Assembly (NCBI GenBank): GCA_900757185.1
Contig: CAAEMX010000047.1
Location: 1 to 22,884 of the forward strand
Direction: 5' to 3'
Source: an uncultured Collinsella sp.
GTDB taxonomy: Bacteria > Actinomycetota > Coriobacteriia > Coriobacteriales > Coriobacteriaceae
DNA: 22,884 bases
The translations under genes were made by a program, and so were the position numbers. Positions 15,072 to 22,590 of this stretch are shown piece after piece. Numbering within the stretch: position 1 is the stretch's first letter; each line of letters begins with the position of its first letter. The notes under the pieces were generated by a model. That model had not been told where the DNA came from, made no database searches, and saw only the letters and a list, made by a program, of their open reading frames with translations.

Positions 15072-15547
15072 TGAGTATCCGCATGCGTCTGCGCGAGGAG
15101 CGCGCTCAAGCGACGGTGGAGATGGCAGTGGTTACGCCCGTTTTGCTGGTGCTGGCACTCATCGTGTACAACGTCATGATCTTTGCCAGCGCTGTCGCGC
15201 GCTTCGACCGCGTGGTGCCCGACATCGTGTTGGCGCACGCCGTGGCGTCGGAGGGGGAGGGCGACGAAAGCTCTGCCGATGCCTCGGCGACGGTTCAGAC
15301 TCAAATTCTGAATGCCATGGAAGGCTATGACTTGCAGATCGAAGTGTCGAGCGAGCAAGGCGCGGAGGCATCGGATGGTGGCCTGCTCTCCCTATCCGGT
15401 ACGTTTAGGACCTACACCTGCACCATGCACTATGAGCCGTGGCCGACTTCTCTCAGCATCGCTGGCGTTCCGCTGGGGGCGCCGACAACGTTGTCGCACG
15501 AGCGCGCGGTGACGGTCGATCCATGGCGTCCGGGGGTGGTCATGTGA
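15071..15547 (+). CDS. TadE/TadF-like pseudopilin
   Basis: 158-residue minor pilin-like protein. A short leader ends EERA and is followed by QATVEMAVVTPVLLVLALIV (13-32), the motif and hydrophobic helix of TadE/F proteins; the rest is a soluble domain with a few Cys and strand-like repeats. The ATG shares one base with the tadG stop, and the Shine-Dalgarno is weak, so translation is probably coupled. It is the fourth protein in the operon with the same AQxTxE core, so it is probably processed by the same peptidase. Confidence 0.8.
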   Translation: MSIRMRLREERAQATVEMAVVTPVLLVLALIVYNVMIFASAVARFDRVVPDIVLAHAVASEGEGDESSADASATVQTQILNAMEGYDLQIEVSSEQGAEASDGGLLSLSGTFRTYTCTMHYEPWPTSLSIAGVPLGAPTTLSHERAVTVDPWRPGVVM

Positions 15548-15903
15548 CCGCGGCCTCGTCCTACATCGCCTACGCGCGGGCACTCAATAGGCTGGGTTGG
15601 ACGCCGGCCGAGTTTGTGGTGGCGGAGTCGTTTGTCGTGCGCCTGCGCGGCATGCTGGGACGGCGTCCGGTTGCCGCCAACGGCCTGCCGCTCGTCATGG
15701 CGTTTCCACGCTGCTCTTCGGTCCATACGTGTTTTATGGCCTATCCCATCGACATCGCCTTTATCGATGCACGTGGCTATGTCCTCGTATGCTATGAAAA
15801 CGTACGTCCCTGGCGTATGTGCTCCTGCCCCGGCGCCTGGGCCGTACTAGAGCGTCCTTCAATCATTGTTTCGACCCCTGCTCTCCAACGCGTGCCGGCT
15901 TAA
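15544..15903 (+). CDS. DUF192 family protein
   Basis: 119-residue protein matching the DUF192 (UPF0127) pattern: RLRGMLGRR near residue 35, then LVMAFPRCSSVHTCFMAYPI with the family's conserved aromatic and polar block, DIAFIDARGYVLVCYENVRP, and a Cys-containing C-terminal segment ending AWAVLE. No biochemical function is established for the family. The GTG at 15544 overlaps the preceding stop (GTGA) and follows a G-rich Shine-Dalgarno (15531-15538); longer in-frame starts would overlap far into the pseudopilin gene. It is the last gene of the Tad operon. A role in surface or pilus maturation is only an inference from position. No clear terminator follows it. Confidence 0.75.
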   Translation: MTAASSYIAYARALNRLGWTPAEFVVAESFVVRLRGMLGRRPVAANGLPLVMAFPRCSSVHTCFMAYPIDIAFIDARGYVLVCYENVRPWRMCSCPGAWAVLERPSIIVSTPALQRVPA

Positions 15904-15977
15904 GGGACTGAGCGAAAAATTTCTTGCTGCCGGCTGATGCCTCTGACGTGCCGATTTATAGAACCGAGGCTGTGCTC

Positions 15978-16028
15978 AAAAACTTTTTTAAAATTCTCGG
16001 TTGACCGGAACGCGTCCTTGGTTATACT
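15978..16028 (+). promoter_or_regulatory. tRNA-Phe promoter with upstream A/T tract
   Basis: TTGACC (16001-16006) and TATACT (16023-16028) are separated by 16 bp. An AAAAACTTTTTTAAAATT tract (15978-15995) directly upstream resembles an UP element. The predicted start near 16035 leaves a 5' leader of about 26 nt, which RNase P would remove. The rest of 15904-16060 shows no gene. Confidence 0.75.
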
Positions 16029-16060
16029 AATCAAGCCTTGAAACAAGGCACACCTCAAAT

Positions 16061-16133
<73 letters not shown>

Positions 16134-16146
16134 CCTTGAATTGACT

Positions 16147-16176
16147 AGGACCTCTGCAAAGGGGTCCTTTTCTTTT
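16147..16176 (+). terminator. Terminator of tRNA-Phe
   Basis: AGGACCTC (16147-16154) pairs with GGGGTCCT (16161-16168), with one G-T wobble, followed by a T-rich stretch. This is the first of two identical copies. Confidence 0.85.
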
Positions 16177-16332
16177 ATGTAGCCCTCGCACGGAATCGAA
16201 CCCCGTGAGGGCGCGGAGCTGAGTAAACGCGTAAGCGTTTGCCAGCGCAGCTCGCAAGGCGCGTAAGCGCCGCAGCGGTCCGTCCGCGCAGCGCGCGGAC
16301 GCGATTCCCTTCCCCGCCACCTTGAATTGACT

Positions 16333-16362
16333 AGGACCTCTGCAAAGGGGTCCTTTTCTTTT
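16333..16362 (+). terminator. Second copy of the tRNA-Phe terminator
   Basis: Identical hairpin and T-rich tail as at 16147-16176, located at the end of the second 63-bp repeat. It would stop any transcript that reads through the first terminator. Confidence 0.8.
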
Positions 16363-16374
16363 ATCGAGGGCTCT

Positions 16375-16560
16375 GCGGAAACTGCGTCCCGGAATCCGGC
16401 GTCAGAATGGGACGTGCTTTCCTTTTGCAGCCTTTGGCGGAAACTGCATCCCAGATCCCGCGCTCAGAACGGGATGCATTTTCCGGTTGAGGCCTCGAAC
16501 GGAAAGCGCATCCCAGTCTTTTGCGAAAAACGGGATGCGCTTTCCGGCGCTTACTTCCGA
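16375..16560. repeat. Three tandem 62-bp inverted-repeat units
   Basis: Three units begin at 16375, 16437 and 16499. Each has a left arm (GGAAACTGCGTCCC, GGAAACTGCATCCC, GGAAAGCGCATCCC at 16377, 16439 and 16501) and a right arm 14 bp long (16409-16422, 16471-16484, 16532-16545). Arm complementarity improves from unit to unit: 11 of 14, 13 of 14, then 14 of 14. The interiors differ between units. There is no T-tract after any hairpin and no coding potential. The function is unknown: a dispersed palindromic repeat, a tandem regulator-binding site or an RNA structure are all possible. Confidence 0.85.
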
Positions 16561-16667
16561 CGTGCGTGCACATCTCGGCGCACCAGCTCGTGCCCACCTG
16601 TCCCAGACATTCCTCCCACTTTCGCGTCACTTTGCAGACCGTTCGGTCGCCTGTCCGCACACGCGGG

Positions 16668-16719
16668 TATACTCAAAACGATACTTTTCCTATGCAATAC
16701 GATGCAGGCTCGGCCTGCA
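16668..16719 (+). promoter_or_regulatory. Candidate -10 box and leader hairpin of the GH5-like gene
   Basis: TATACT (16668-16673) is a good -10 box without a convincing -35 at 17 bp. The predicted leader contains a perfect hairpin, TGCAGGC-TCG-GCCTGCA (16703-16719), seven bases before the Shine-Dalgarno. Between the 62-bp repeats and this site (16561-16667) I see nothing else. Confidence 0.4.
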
Positions 16720-16738
16720 CGATCCGAAGGGGGCAGTG

Positions 16739-17800
16739 ATGGAGAGGATACTCGGCGTTAATCTCTCTGGCTGGTTTATTCCCGAGCCCTGGGTGACCCC
16801 GTCGCTCTATGCAGCGACCGGAGCATCCAATGCAGCCGAGCTGCAGGAGGCCATGGGCACCGCTGCCTATAACGAGCGCATGCGTCGCCATTACGAGACG
16901 TTTGTGAGCGAGGATGATTTTCGTCGTATGGCGCAGATCGGTCTCAACGCCGTGCGCCTGCCGGTGCCGTGGTATGCCTTTGGCTCGCAGGAGTCCGACG
17001 CTTCCTACATTTCGGTCGTCGATTATATCGACCGTGCTATTGAGTGGGCCGCCAAGTACAACATCCGCGTACTGCTCGATCTGGCGACTGTACCCGGCGG
17101 TCAGGGCGATTCCAACGATTCACCCACGACGCCGGAAGTCGTCGCTGAGTGGCATTCGTCCACCAATGGCCGGCACGTCGCACTCGATGTTCTGGAGCGC
17201 CTGGCCGATCGCTATGGCGAAGCCGAGAGCCTGCTGGGCATCGAGCTGCTAGACACGCCGCAGATGAGCGTGCGCAAGGGCCTCTTTACCATGACGGACG
17301 GTATTCCGGCCCACTACCTGCGCAACTTCTATCGCGATGCCTATGAGCTCGTCCGTTCGTATATGCCCGAGGATAAGATCGTCGTCTTCTCGTCTTCGGG
17401 GCATCCCAGCGAGTGGAAGCATTTTATGCGCGGCGCCAAGTACAAGAACGTCTACATGGACCTTCACCTGTACCACTACCGCGACGAGCACGCGCTCGAC
17501 ATCACGAGCCCCCGCGGGCTGACGACGGCGATTTCGCGCAACAAGCGCGAGCTTAAAGAAGCGATTTCGACAGGGTTCCCCGTGCTGGTGGGCGAATGGT
17601 CGGGCGCGGCGATTTTTGCCAACTCGTCGGTTACGCCCGAGGGCCGCAATGCCTACGAGCGCGTGTTTATCGCCAACCAGCTGGCTTCGTTTGCGCCGGC
17701 CGCCGGTTGGTTCTTCCAAACGTGGAAGACCGAGAAGCGCATTGCAGCATGGGACGCCCGCGCGGCGCTCGGTACGCTCGAGCGCGGCATGATTGAATAG
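16739..17800 (+). CDS. GH5 / exo-beta-1,3-glucanase-like protein with altered active site
   Basis: 353-residue cytoplasmic-looking protein (no signal peptide) with the fold signature of fungal exo-1,3-beta-glucanases (GH5). The N-terminal GVNLSGWFIPEPWVTPS (residues 6-22), the Arg-containing NAVRLPVPWYAFGS, GIELLDTP (167-174), DLHLYHY, VGEWSGA with the expected nucleophile Glu286, and WFFQTWKTE all align with family blocks recalled from yeast Exg1. Two key sites differ. The acid/base motif Asn-Glu-Pro reads Asp172-Thr173-Pro174, and the conserved His of the DLHGAPG block is Ala116. Ordinary retaining-glycosidase chemistry is therefore doubtful, and a binding or divergent role is possible. The ATG at 16739 follows AAGGGGG (16727-16733). 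The rsmI gene follows after 6 bp and is probably cotranscribed. Confidence 0.8.
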   Translation: MERILGVNLSGWFIPEPWVTPSLYAATGASNAAELQEAMGTAAYNERMRRHYETFVSEDDFRRMAQIGLNAVRLPVPWYAFGSQESDASYISVVDYIDRAIEWAAKYNIRVLLDLATVPGGQGDSNDSPTTPEVVAEWHSSTNGRHVALDVLERLADRYGEAESLLGIELLDTPQMSVRKGLFTMTDGIPAHYLRNFYRDAYELVRSYMPEDKIVVFSSSGHPSEWKHFMRGAKYKNVYMDLHLYHYRDEHALDITSPRGLTTAISRNKRELKEAISTGFPVLVGEWSGAAIFANSSVTPEGRNAYERVFIANQLASFAPAAGWFFQTWKTEKRIAAWDARAALGTLERGMIE

Positions 17801-17806
17801 GTTGAT

Positions 17807-18685
17807 ATGACGCAAAACAGCGCCCATACGGGCAAACTCTATGTGGTCGGAACGCCCATCGGCAACCTGGGCGACCTGTCCCCGCGCGTTGGCGAGGCAT
17901 TTGCCGTCGCCGATGCCATCTGCTGCGAAGACACGCGCGTGACGTCAAAGCTGCTGATGCACCTGGGCATTTCCAAGCCGCTTGTCCGTTGCGACGAGAA
18001 TGTGATCGCCAGCCGCGCCGCCGGTCTGGTTGACCGTCTGCTGGCGGGGGAGACCCTCGCCTTTGCCTCGGACGCCGGTATGCCGAGCGTGTCCGATCCC
18101 GGCCAGGCGCTGGTCGAGGCGGCGCGCGAGGCCGATGTGCCCGTCGAGGTCATCCCTGGGCCGTCCGCGTGCGTCACGGCGCTCGTCTCATCCGGCATTC
18201 CCTGTGAGCATTTTTTCTTCGAAGGCTTTTTGGGCCGCAAGCACGGCGACCGCGTGCGCCGTTTGCAGCGCCTTGCCGTGGTGCCCGGCGCACTCATCTT
18301 CTACGAGTCTCCACATCGCATCGTGGCGACGCTCGAGGCCGTGGCCGAGGTCTTTCCCCAGCGCGATGTCGCCGTCTGCCGCGAGCTCACCAAACTGCAC
18401 GAGGAAGTCCTGCGTGGATCCGCCGCCCAGCTAACCGAGGAGTTGCGTGCCCGTGGCGAGGTAAAGGGCGAGATTGCGCTGGTCATCGCGCCGCCGAGTG
18501 GGGATGAGGAGGCCGGTATCGCGTCGGTTGGAGCTGCAGCGGTAGACCCCGACGAAGCCCTGCGCGACGATATCCGTGCCGCGCTCGAGGAGGGGGAGCC
18601 CGCCTCCGCGGTGGCAAAGCGCCTGTCTCAGAAGTATTCGCGCCGCAAGCGCGATGTCTATGCCATGGTGCTCGATATGCAATAG
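17807..18685 (+). CDS. rsmI: 16S rRNA (cytidine(1402)-2'-O)-methyltransferase RsmI
   Basis: Uses S-adenosylmethionine to methylate the 2'-OH of C1402 in the 30S decoding centre. The 292-residue product matches the family length and motifs: LYVVGTPIGNLGDLSPR (11-27), EDTRVTSKLL (41-50), FASDAGMPSVSDPG (86-99, SAM-binding region), VIPGPSA (115-121), FFEGFLGRK (137-145) and the C-terminal REL-T-K-HEE segment, ending in a basic tail that may contact rRNA. The gene starts 6 bp after the GH5-like gene; its Shine-Dalgarno is weak, consistent with coupling to upstream translation. Confidence 0.94.
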   Translation: MTQNSAHTGKLYVVGTPIGNLGDLSPRVGEAFAVADAICCEDTRVTSKLLMHLGISKPLVRCDENVIASRAAGLVDRLLAGETLAFASDAGMPSVSDPGQALVEAAREADVPVEVIPGPSACVTALVSSGIPCEHFFFEGFLGRKHGDRVRRLQRLAVVPGALIFYESPHRIVATLEAVAEVFPQRDVAVCRELTKLHEEVLRGSAAQLTEELRARGEVKGEIALVIAPPSGDEEAGIASVGAAAVDPDEALRDDIRAALEEGEPASAVAKRLSQKYSRRKRDVYAMVLDMQ

Positions 18686-18754
18686 ATGGAGGATATCCAG
18701 CCCTTGCGCTAGAATCATCCCCTGTATGCAACGTTTTTCTGGAGGACAAACCCC

Positions 18755-20356
18755 ATGGATCAAAGCAAGCCTTCGTTCTTTATCACGACGCCCATCTACT
18801 ACGTCAACGCCGATCCGCACCTGGGCACGGCTTATTCCACCATCATCGCCGACGTTCAGGCTCGCTATCGCCGCTCCGCCGGCTATAACGTCAAGTTCCT
18901 GACCGGCATGGACGAGCACGGCGAGAAGGTCGCCGAGGCCGCAGCCAAGCATGGTATGACGCCGCAGGAGTGGACCGACAGCCAGGCCCCGCACTTCAAG
19001 GAGCTTTGGAGCAAGCTCGAGATTTCCAACGACGACTTCATCCGCACCACCGAGCCGCGCCAGCATCATGCCGTGCAGTACCTGTGGGAGCGCATGAAGG
19101 AGTCCGGTTACCTGTATAAGGGCAGCTACGACGGCTGGTATTGCGTGCCTGACGAGACCTACTTCACCGATACGCAGGTCCAGAAGGGCGACGAGGAGTA
19201 CGGCAGCGTCGGCCAGCACCTGTGCCCCGACTGCCACCGTCCGCTTGAGCGCGTGCAGGAGGAGTCCTACTTCTTTAAGCTTTCCGCCTTCCAGGACAAG
19301 CTGCTCAAGCTCTATGACGAGCATCCCGACTTTGTCGAGCCTGCGTTCCGCATGAACGAGGTGCGCAGCTTTGTCGAGGGCGGCCTTAACGACCTTTCCG
19401 TGAGCCGCACGAGCTTTGACTGGGGCATTCAGGTCCCGTTTGACGAGGGCCACGTGACCTACGTGTGGTTCGATGCGCTGCTCAACTATATGACGGCCGT
19501 CGGCTACGGTGTCGATACCGACGAGGCGCGTGCCGAGCTGGCCTATCGCTGGCCCGCGCAGTTCCACATCGTGGGTAAGGACATCATCCGCTTCCACTGC
19601 GTCATTTGGCCCGCCATGCTCATGGCCATCGGCGAGGCCCTGCCCGAGCACGTCTTTGCCCACGGCTTCCTGACCGTGCGCAATGCCGAGACTGGCAAGG
19701 CCGAGAAGATGTCCAAGAGCCGCGGCAACGCCATCGCTCCGCGGGACGTTATCGACATGCTGGGCGTTGAGGGCTATCGCTACTACTTTATGACCGACGT
19801 CGTCCCCGGCACCGACGGTGCCATCAGCTTTGACCGCATGGAGCAGGTCTACAACGCCGATCTGGCCAACAGCTGGGGCAACCTCATCTCGCGTTCGCTC
19901 AACATGAGCGGCAAGTATTTTGACGGTTGCGCGCCCGCCAAGCCCGCATCGTTCGATGCGTTCGACAACCCGCTGGCAAAGATTGCCGACGGTTTGGTCG
20001 AGCGCTACATGGCCAAGATGGACGTGCTCGATTACGGTGGAGCCAAGGACGAGGTCATGGAGCTCATCCACGCCGCCAACCACTACATCGAGGACTCCGA
20101 GCCTTGGGCACTTGCCAAGGACGAGGCCAAGGCTGACGAGCTGGCGTTTGTGATCTACAACCTGCTCGAGGCCATCCGCATTGCCGCTCACCTGCTGATG
20201 CCGCTCATGCCCCAGACTTCTGCCGAGGCTCTGCGCCGCCTGTCCTGCGAGGACGAGGCCGCGAGCGACGACCTCAAGGGCATTTGCGCTTGGGGCTTGC
20301 TTGCTGGTGGTCAGCCCGTCGAGAAGGGCGATCCGCTGTTCCCGCGTCTGGCGTAG
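18755..20356 (+). CDS. metG: Methionyl-tRNA synthetase
   Basis: Charges tRNA-Met with methionine, for both initiation and elongation. The 533-residue product has the class I signatures PHLGTAY (HIGH-type motif, His22) near the N-terminus and KMSKS at 318-322. The connective-peptide knuckle has CPDC, but the partner motif reads CVPDET, not CxxC, so the zinc site is reduced, as in some relatives. The C-terminal anticodon-binding helices are present, but the optional C-terminal tRNA-binding (EMAP-like) domain is absent, explaining the short length. GGAGG (18741-18745) precedes the ATG by 9 bases. TAGAAT at 18710-18715 is a possible -10 box in the 69-bp gap after rsmI, with a poor -35. Confidence 0.96.
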   Translation: MDQSKPSFFITTPIYYVNADPHLGTAYSTIIADVQARYRRSAGYNVKFLTGMDEHGEKVAEAAAKHGMTPQEWTDSQAPHFKELWSKLEISNDDFIRTTEPRQHHAVQYLWERMKESGYLYKGSYDGWYCVPDETYFTDTQVQKGDEEYGSVGQHLCPDCHRPLERVQEESYFFKLSAFQDKLLKLYDEHPDFVEPAFRMNEVRSFVEGGLNDLSVSRTSFDWGIQVPFDEGHVTYVWFDALLNYMTAVGYGVDTDEARAELAYRWPAQFHIVGKDIIRFHCVIWPAMLMAIGEALPEHVFAHGFLTVRNAETGKAEKMSKSRGNAIAPRDVIDMLGVEGYRYYFMTDVVPGTDGAISFDRMEQVYNADLANSWGNLISRSLNMSGKYFDGCAPAKPASFDAFDNPLAKIADGLVERYMAKMDVLDYGGAKDEVMELIHAANHYIEDSEPWALAKDEAKADELAFVIYNLLEAIRIAAHLLMPLMPQTSAEALRRLSCEDEAASDDLKGICAWGLLAGGQPVEKGDPLFPRLA

Positions 20357-20398
20357 AGACCGCGCGAGCGCCATATCGGCAATTTGCTGTTTAGCTGT

Positions 20399-20434
20399 AA
20401 GGGCATGGCCGCCACGGTCCATGCCCTTTTGTTT
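20399..20434 (+). terminator. Intrinsic terminator of metG
   Basis: AAGGGCATGG (20399-20408) pairs with CCATGCCCTT (20419-20428), followed by a T-rich tail. It lies 43 bp after the metG stop and 30 bp before rsmA, so rsmA needs its own promoter or read-through. Confidence 0.85.
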
Positions 20435-20466
20435 CAAGACGCCGCCATCATGCTAAGGAGGCAACC

Positions 20467-21327
20467 ATGACAACTTCGCCTTTGGCAAACCCCACGGCCA
20501 CCAGGGAGCTGCTGGAGGAGTTTGGCCTTGCGACCAAGCATCGCCTGGGCCAGAACTTTCTAGTCGACAATCATGTGATCGAGCGTATCTGCGAGCTTGC
20601 CGAGCTTGCAGGTGACGAGCGCGTACTCGAGGTGGGTCCGGGCGTTGGTACGCTCACGCTTGCGCTGCTGCAGGAGGCGGCGTGCGTCACGTCCATTGAG
20701 GCCGACCCCGAGCTCGAGCCGGTGCTCGACGCCCACGCCGCCGACTATGCCAACTTCCGCTTTATCATGGGCGACGCGCTTAAGGTGGGCCCGGAGCAGA
20801 TTGAGCAGGCCGCCGGCGGCGAGCCCACGGTATTTGTCGCGAACTTGCCCTATAACGTGGCGGCGACAATCATCCTGCAGTTCTTCCAGACGATGCCCGC
20901 GCTCAAGCGCGCCGTCGTCATGGTGCAAAAGGAGGTTGCCGATCGCATTGCCGCAGTGCCGGGCAACAAGACCTATGGCGGCTATACGGCAAAGCTCGGC
21001 CTGTATGCGCAGGTGACGGGTCGCTTTGAGGTGCCGCCGCGTTGCTTTATGCCGGCGCCGCACGTGGACTCGGCCGTCGTGCGTATCGACCGTGTTGACG
21101 GCGTGGTGCCCGAAGGGCTCGATCGCGACTTTGTGGCTCGCGTGATTGATGCTGCATTTGCCCAGCGTCGCAAGACCATCCGCAATTCCATGAGCGCCAA
21201 CGGCTTTGCCAAGGACGTGCTCGATGCCGCCTTTGAGGCTTGCGGTATCGCACCCACCACGCGCGCCGAGACGCTTGATGTTGCCGACTTTGTCCGTCTG
21301 GCCCAGGAGCTAATCCATGATGCCTAA
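20467..21327 (+). CDS. rsmA: 16S rRNA (adenine(1518/1519)-N6)-dimethyltransferase RsmA (KsgA)
   Basis: Dimethylates two adjacent adenines in helix 45 of 16S rRNA late in 30S assembly. The 286-residue product has the family motifs: GQNFLVD (28-34), EVGPGVGTLT (55-64, SAM-binding), IEAD (77-80), GDALKV (102-107), NLPYN (126-130, catalytic motif IV) and RCFMPAPHVDSAVVRI. The ATG follows a strong AAGGAGG (20455-20461) at 5-base spacing. It overlaps tatD by 11 bp. Confidence 0.96.
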   Translation: MTTSPLANPTATRELLEEFGLATKHRLGQNFLVDNHVIERICELAELAGDERVLEVGPGVGTLTLALLQEAACVTSIEADPELEPVLDAHAADYANFRFIMGDALKVGPEQIEQAAGGEPTVFVANLPYNVAATIILQFFQTMPALKRAVVMVQKEVADRIAAVPGNKTYGGYTAKLGLYAQVTGRFEVPPRCFMPAPHVDSAVVRIDRVDGVVPEGLDRDFVARVIDAAFAQRRKTIRNSMSANGFAKDVLDAAFEACGIAPTTRAETLDVADFVRLAQELIHDA

Positions 21328-22234
21328 TGCCGAACGTGTGACGTTTACCAAGAAAAAGAAGACGGTTGCTTGTCCCGTGCCCTTGGCGCCGCTTGCCGAC
21401 ACGCATGCGCATCTGCTTTCGTTCTGGGGCAAGGAGGTGCCCGAGACGCTCCTGCGCGCCAAGGCTGCGGGCGTCGAGCTATTGGTGACGATGCTCGACC
21501 CCATCGCCGACAAACGCAGTGTGACGGACTATAGCGACTGGCTGACGCGCGAGATTCTGCCGATGCAGGGTATCCCGCAGATCAAGTATCTTGCCGGCGT
21601 GCATCCGTATGGCGCGCCGGACTATACCGACGACGTTCACGCACAGGTCGTTGCCGCACTCGATGACCCCTTATGCGCCGGTATTGGCGAAATCGGCCTG
21701 GACTACCACATGGACTATGACGACGATATCGCGCCGGCACCCCATAACGTGCAGATTGACTGCATGGCGCGCCAGCTCGAGCTTGCCGTGCGCCATAACG
21801 TGCCGGTGGAGCTGCATCTGCGTCACGAGGACACGGACCAGGAGCGCACCTCGCACGTGGACGCCTACAACGTGCTTCGTGAGGTGGGCGTGCCCCAGGC
21901 CGGTTGTGTGCTGCACTGCTTTGGCGAGGACCGCGCCACGATGGAGCGCTTTGTGGAGCTGGGCTGCTATATCGCCTATGGTGGTGCGGCCACCTTTAAG
22001 CGCAACGACGACGTGCGCGAGGCATTTGCGGCAACCCCACTCGATCGAATTTTGTTCGAGACGGATTGCCCGTATATGGCTCCGGAGCCCATCCGTGGTC
22101 TTGAATGCGAGCCCGCAATGATCTCCATTACGGCAAACGCGCTGGTTAACGACCGTGTCGATCGCACTGGTGAGGACGCCGAAACAATCGCGCAAGCCGC
22201 CTGGGAAAATGCCTGCAAACTTTTTCAAAAATAG
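21317..22234 (+). CDS. tatD: TatD family metal-dependent hydrolase
   Basis: Amidohydrolase-fold protein of the TatD family; members act as metal-dependent DNases. Metal-site residues are visible in the standard order: Asp28-Thr-His30-Ala-His32, Glu125 (GEIGLDYH), His167 (ELHLRH), His200 (CVLHCFGED) and Asp250 (FETDCPYMAP). At 305 residues it is longer than the usual 255-265, owing to a basic N-terminal extension (about 20 residues) and a slightly longer middle region. AGGAG (21305-21309) precedes ATG 21317; a second ATG follows immediately. The overlap with rsmA implies cotranscription. The tRNA-Leu promoter starts at the end of the gene. Confidence 0.92.
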   Translation: MMPNAERVTFTKKKKTVACPVPLAPLADTHAHLLSFWGKEVPETLLRAKAAGVELLVTMLDPIADKRSVTDYSDWLTREILPMQGIPQIKYLAGVHPYGAPDYTDDVHAQVVAALDDPLCAGIGEIGLDYHMDYDDDIAPAPHNVQIDCMARQLELAVRHNVPVELHLRHEDTDQERTSHVDAYNVLREVGVPQAGCVLHCFGEDRATMERFVELGCYIAYGGAATFKRNDDVREAFAATPLDRILFETDCPYMAPEPIRGLECEPAMISITANALVNDRVDRTGEDAETIAQAAWENACKLFQK

Positions 22235-22266
22235 TTCTTGCGTTCGTGGTGGCGCTCCGTTATTCT
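22217..22266 (+). promoter_or_regulatory. tRNA-Leu promoter
   Basis: TTGCGT (22238-22243) and TATTCT (22261-22266) are 17 bp apart. An A/T-rich tract (22217-22234) lies just upstream and coincides with the last codons of tatD. The layout parallels the tRNA-Phe promoter, although the -10 is only about 12 bp from the mature 5' end. Confidence 0.65.
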
Positions 22267-22277
22267 AATTCCTGCAC

Positions 22278-22364
22278 GCGGGCGTGGCGGAATTGGCAGA
22301 CGCGTACGGTTCAGGTCCGTATGGGGGCAACCCCATGAAGGTTCAAGTCCTTTCGCCCGCACCA
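22278..22364 (+). tRNA. tRNA-Leu (anticodon CAG)
   Basis: 87 nt with the long variable arm typical of tRNA-Leu (TGGGGGCAACCCCA hairpin). Acceptor GCGGGCG/CGCCCGC is fully paired. Anticodon stem TACGG/CCGTA with loop TTCAGGT gives anticodon CAG at 22312-22314. T-loop TTCAAGT. CCA is encoded (22362-22364), unlike in the tRNA-Phe gene. Confidence 0.96.
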
Positions 22365-22373
22365 TTGATTGAA

Positions 22374-22401
22374 AGAGCTCCCAGCAATGGGAGCTCTTTT
22401 T
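22374..22401 (+). terminator. Terminator of tRNA-Leu
   Basis: AGAGCTCCC (22374-22382) pairs with GGGAGCTCT (22389-22397), followed by five T. First of two copies. Confidence 0.9.
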
Positions 22402-22563
22402 GTTATGGGCCCAGCGCGGGGACTTGAACCTGCGAAGGAGCGAGCGTCAAGAAAACGCGGAGCGTTTTTAGCGAGCTGGCGAGGACACCGGCAGGCGGCC
22501 GAAGCCGGTGCGGATCCGCGAAGCGGATACGCGGACGTCCTTTCGCCCGCACCATTGATTGAA

Positions 22564-22590
22564 AGAGCTCCCAGCAATGGGAGCTCTTTT
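22564..22590 (+). terminator. Second copy of the tRNA-Leu terminator
   Basis: Same 9-bp stem and loop as at 22374, with four T, at the end of the second repeat copy. Confidence 0.85.

Noticed and set aside
16179..16301. Integrated prophage or genomic island at the tRNA-Phe 3' end
   Set aside because: The repeat resembles attachment sites, but only 123 bp lie between the copies and no integrase is present; at most a miniature element.
16375..16560. CRISPR array
   Set aside because: Only three units, each itself an inverted repeat with non-identical arms; no constant repeat with unique spacers and no cas genes.
18431..20437. 668-codon open frame on the minus strand opposite metG
   Set aside because: Shadow of metG codon bias with a low-complexity product; metG has complete family motifs.
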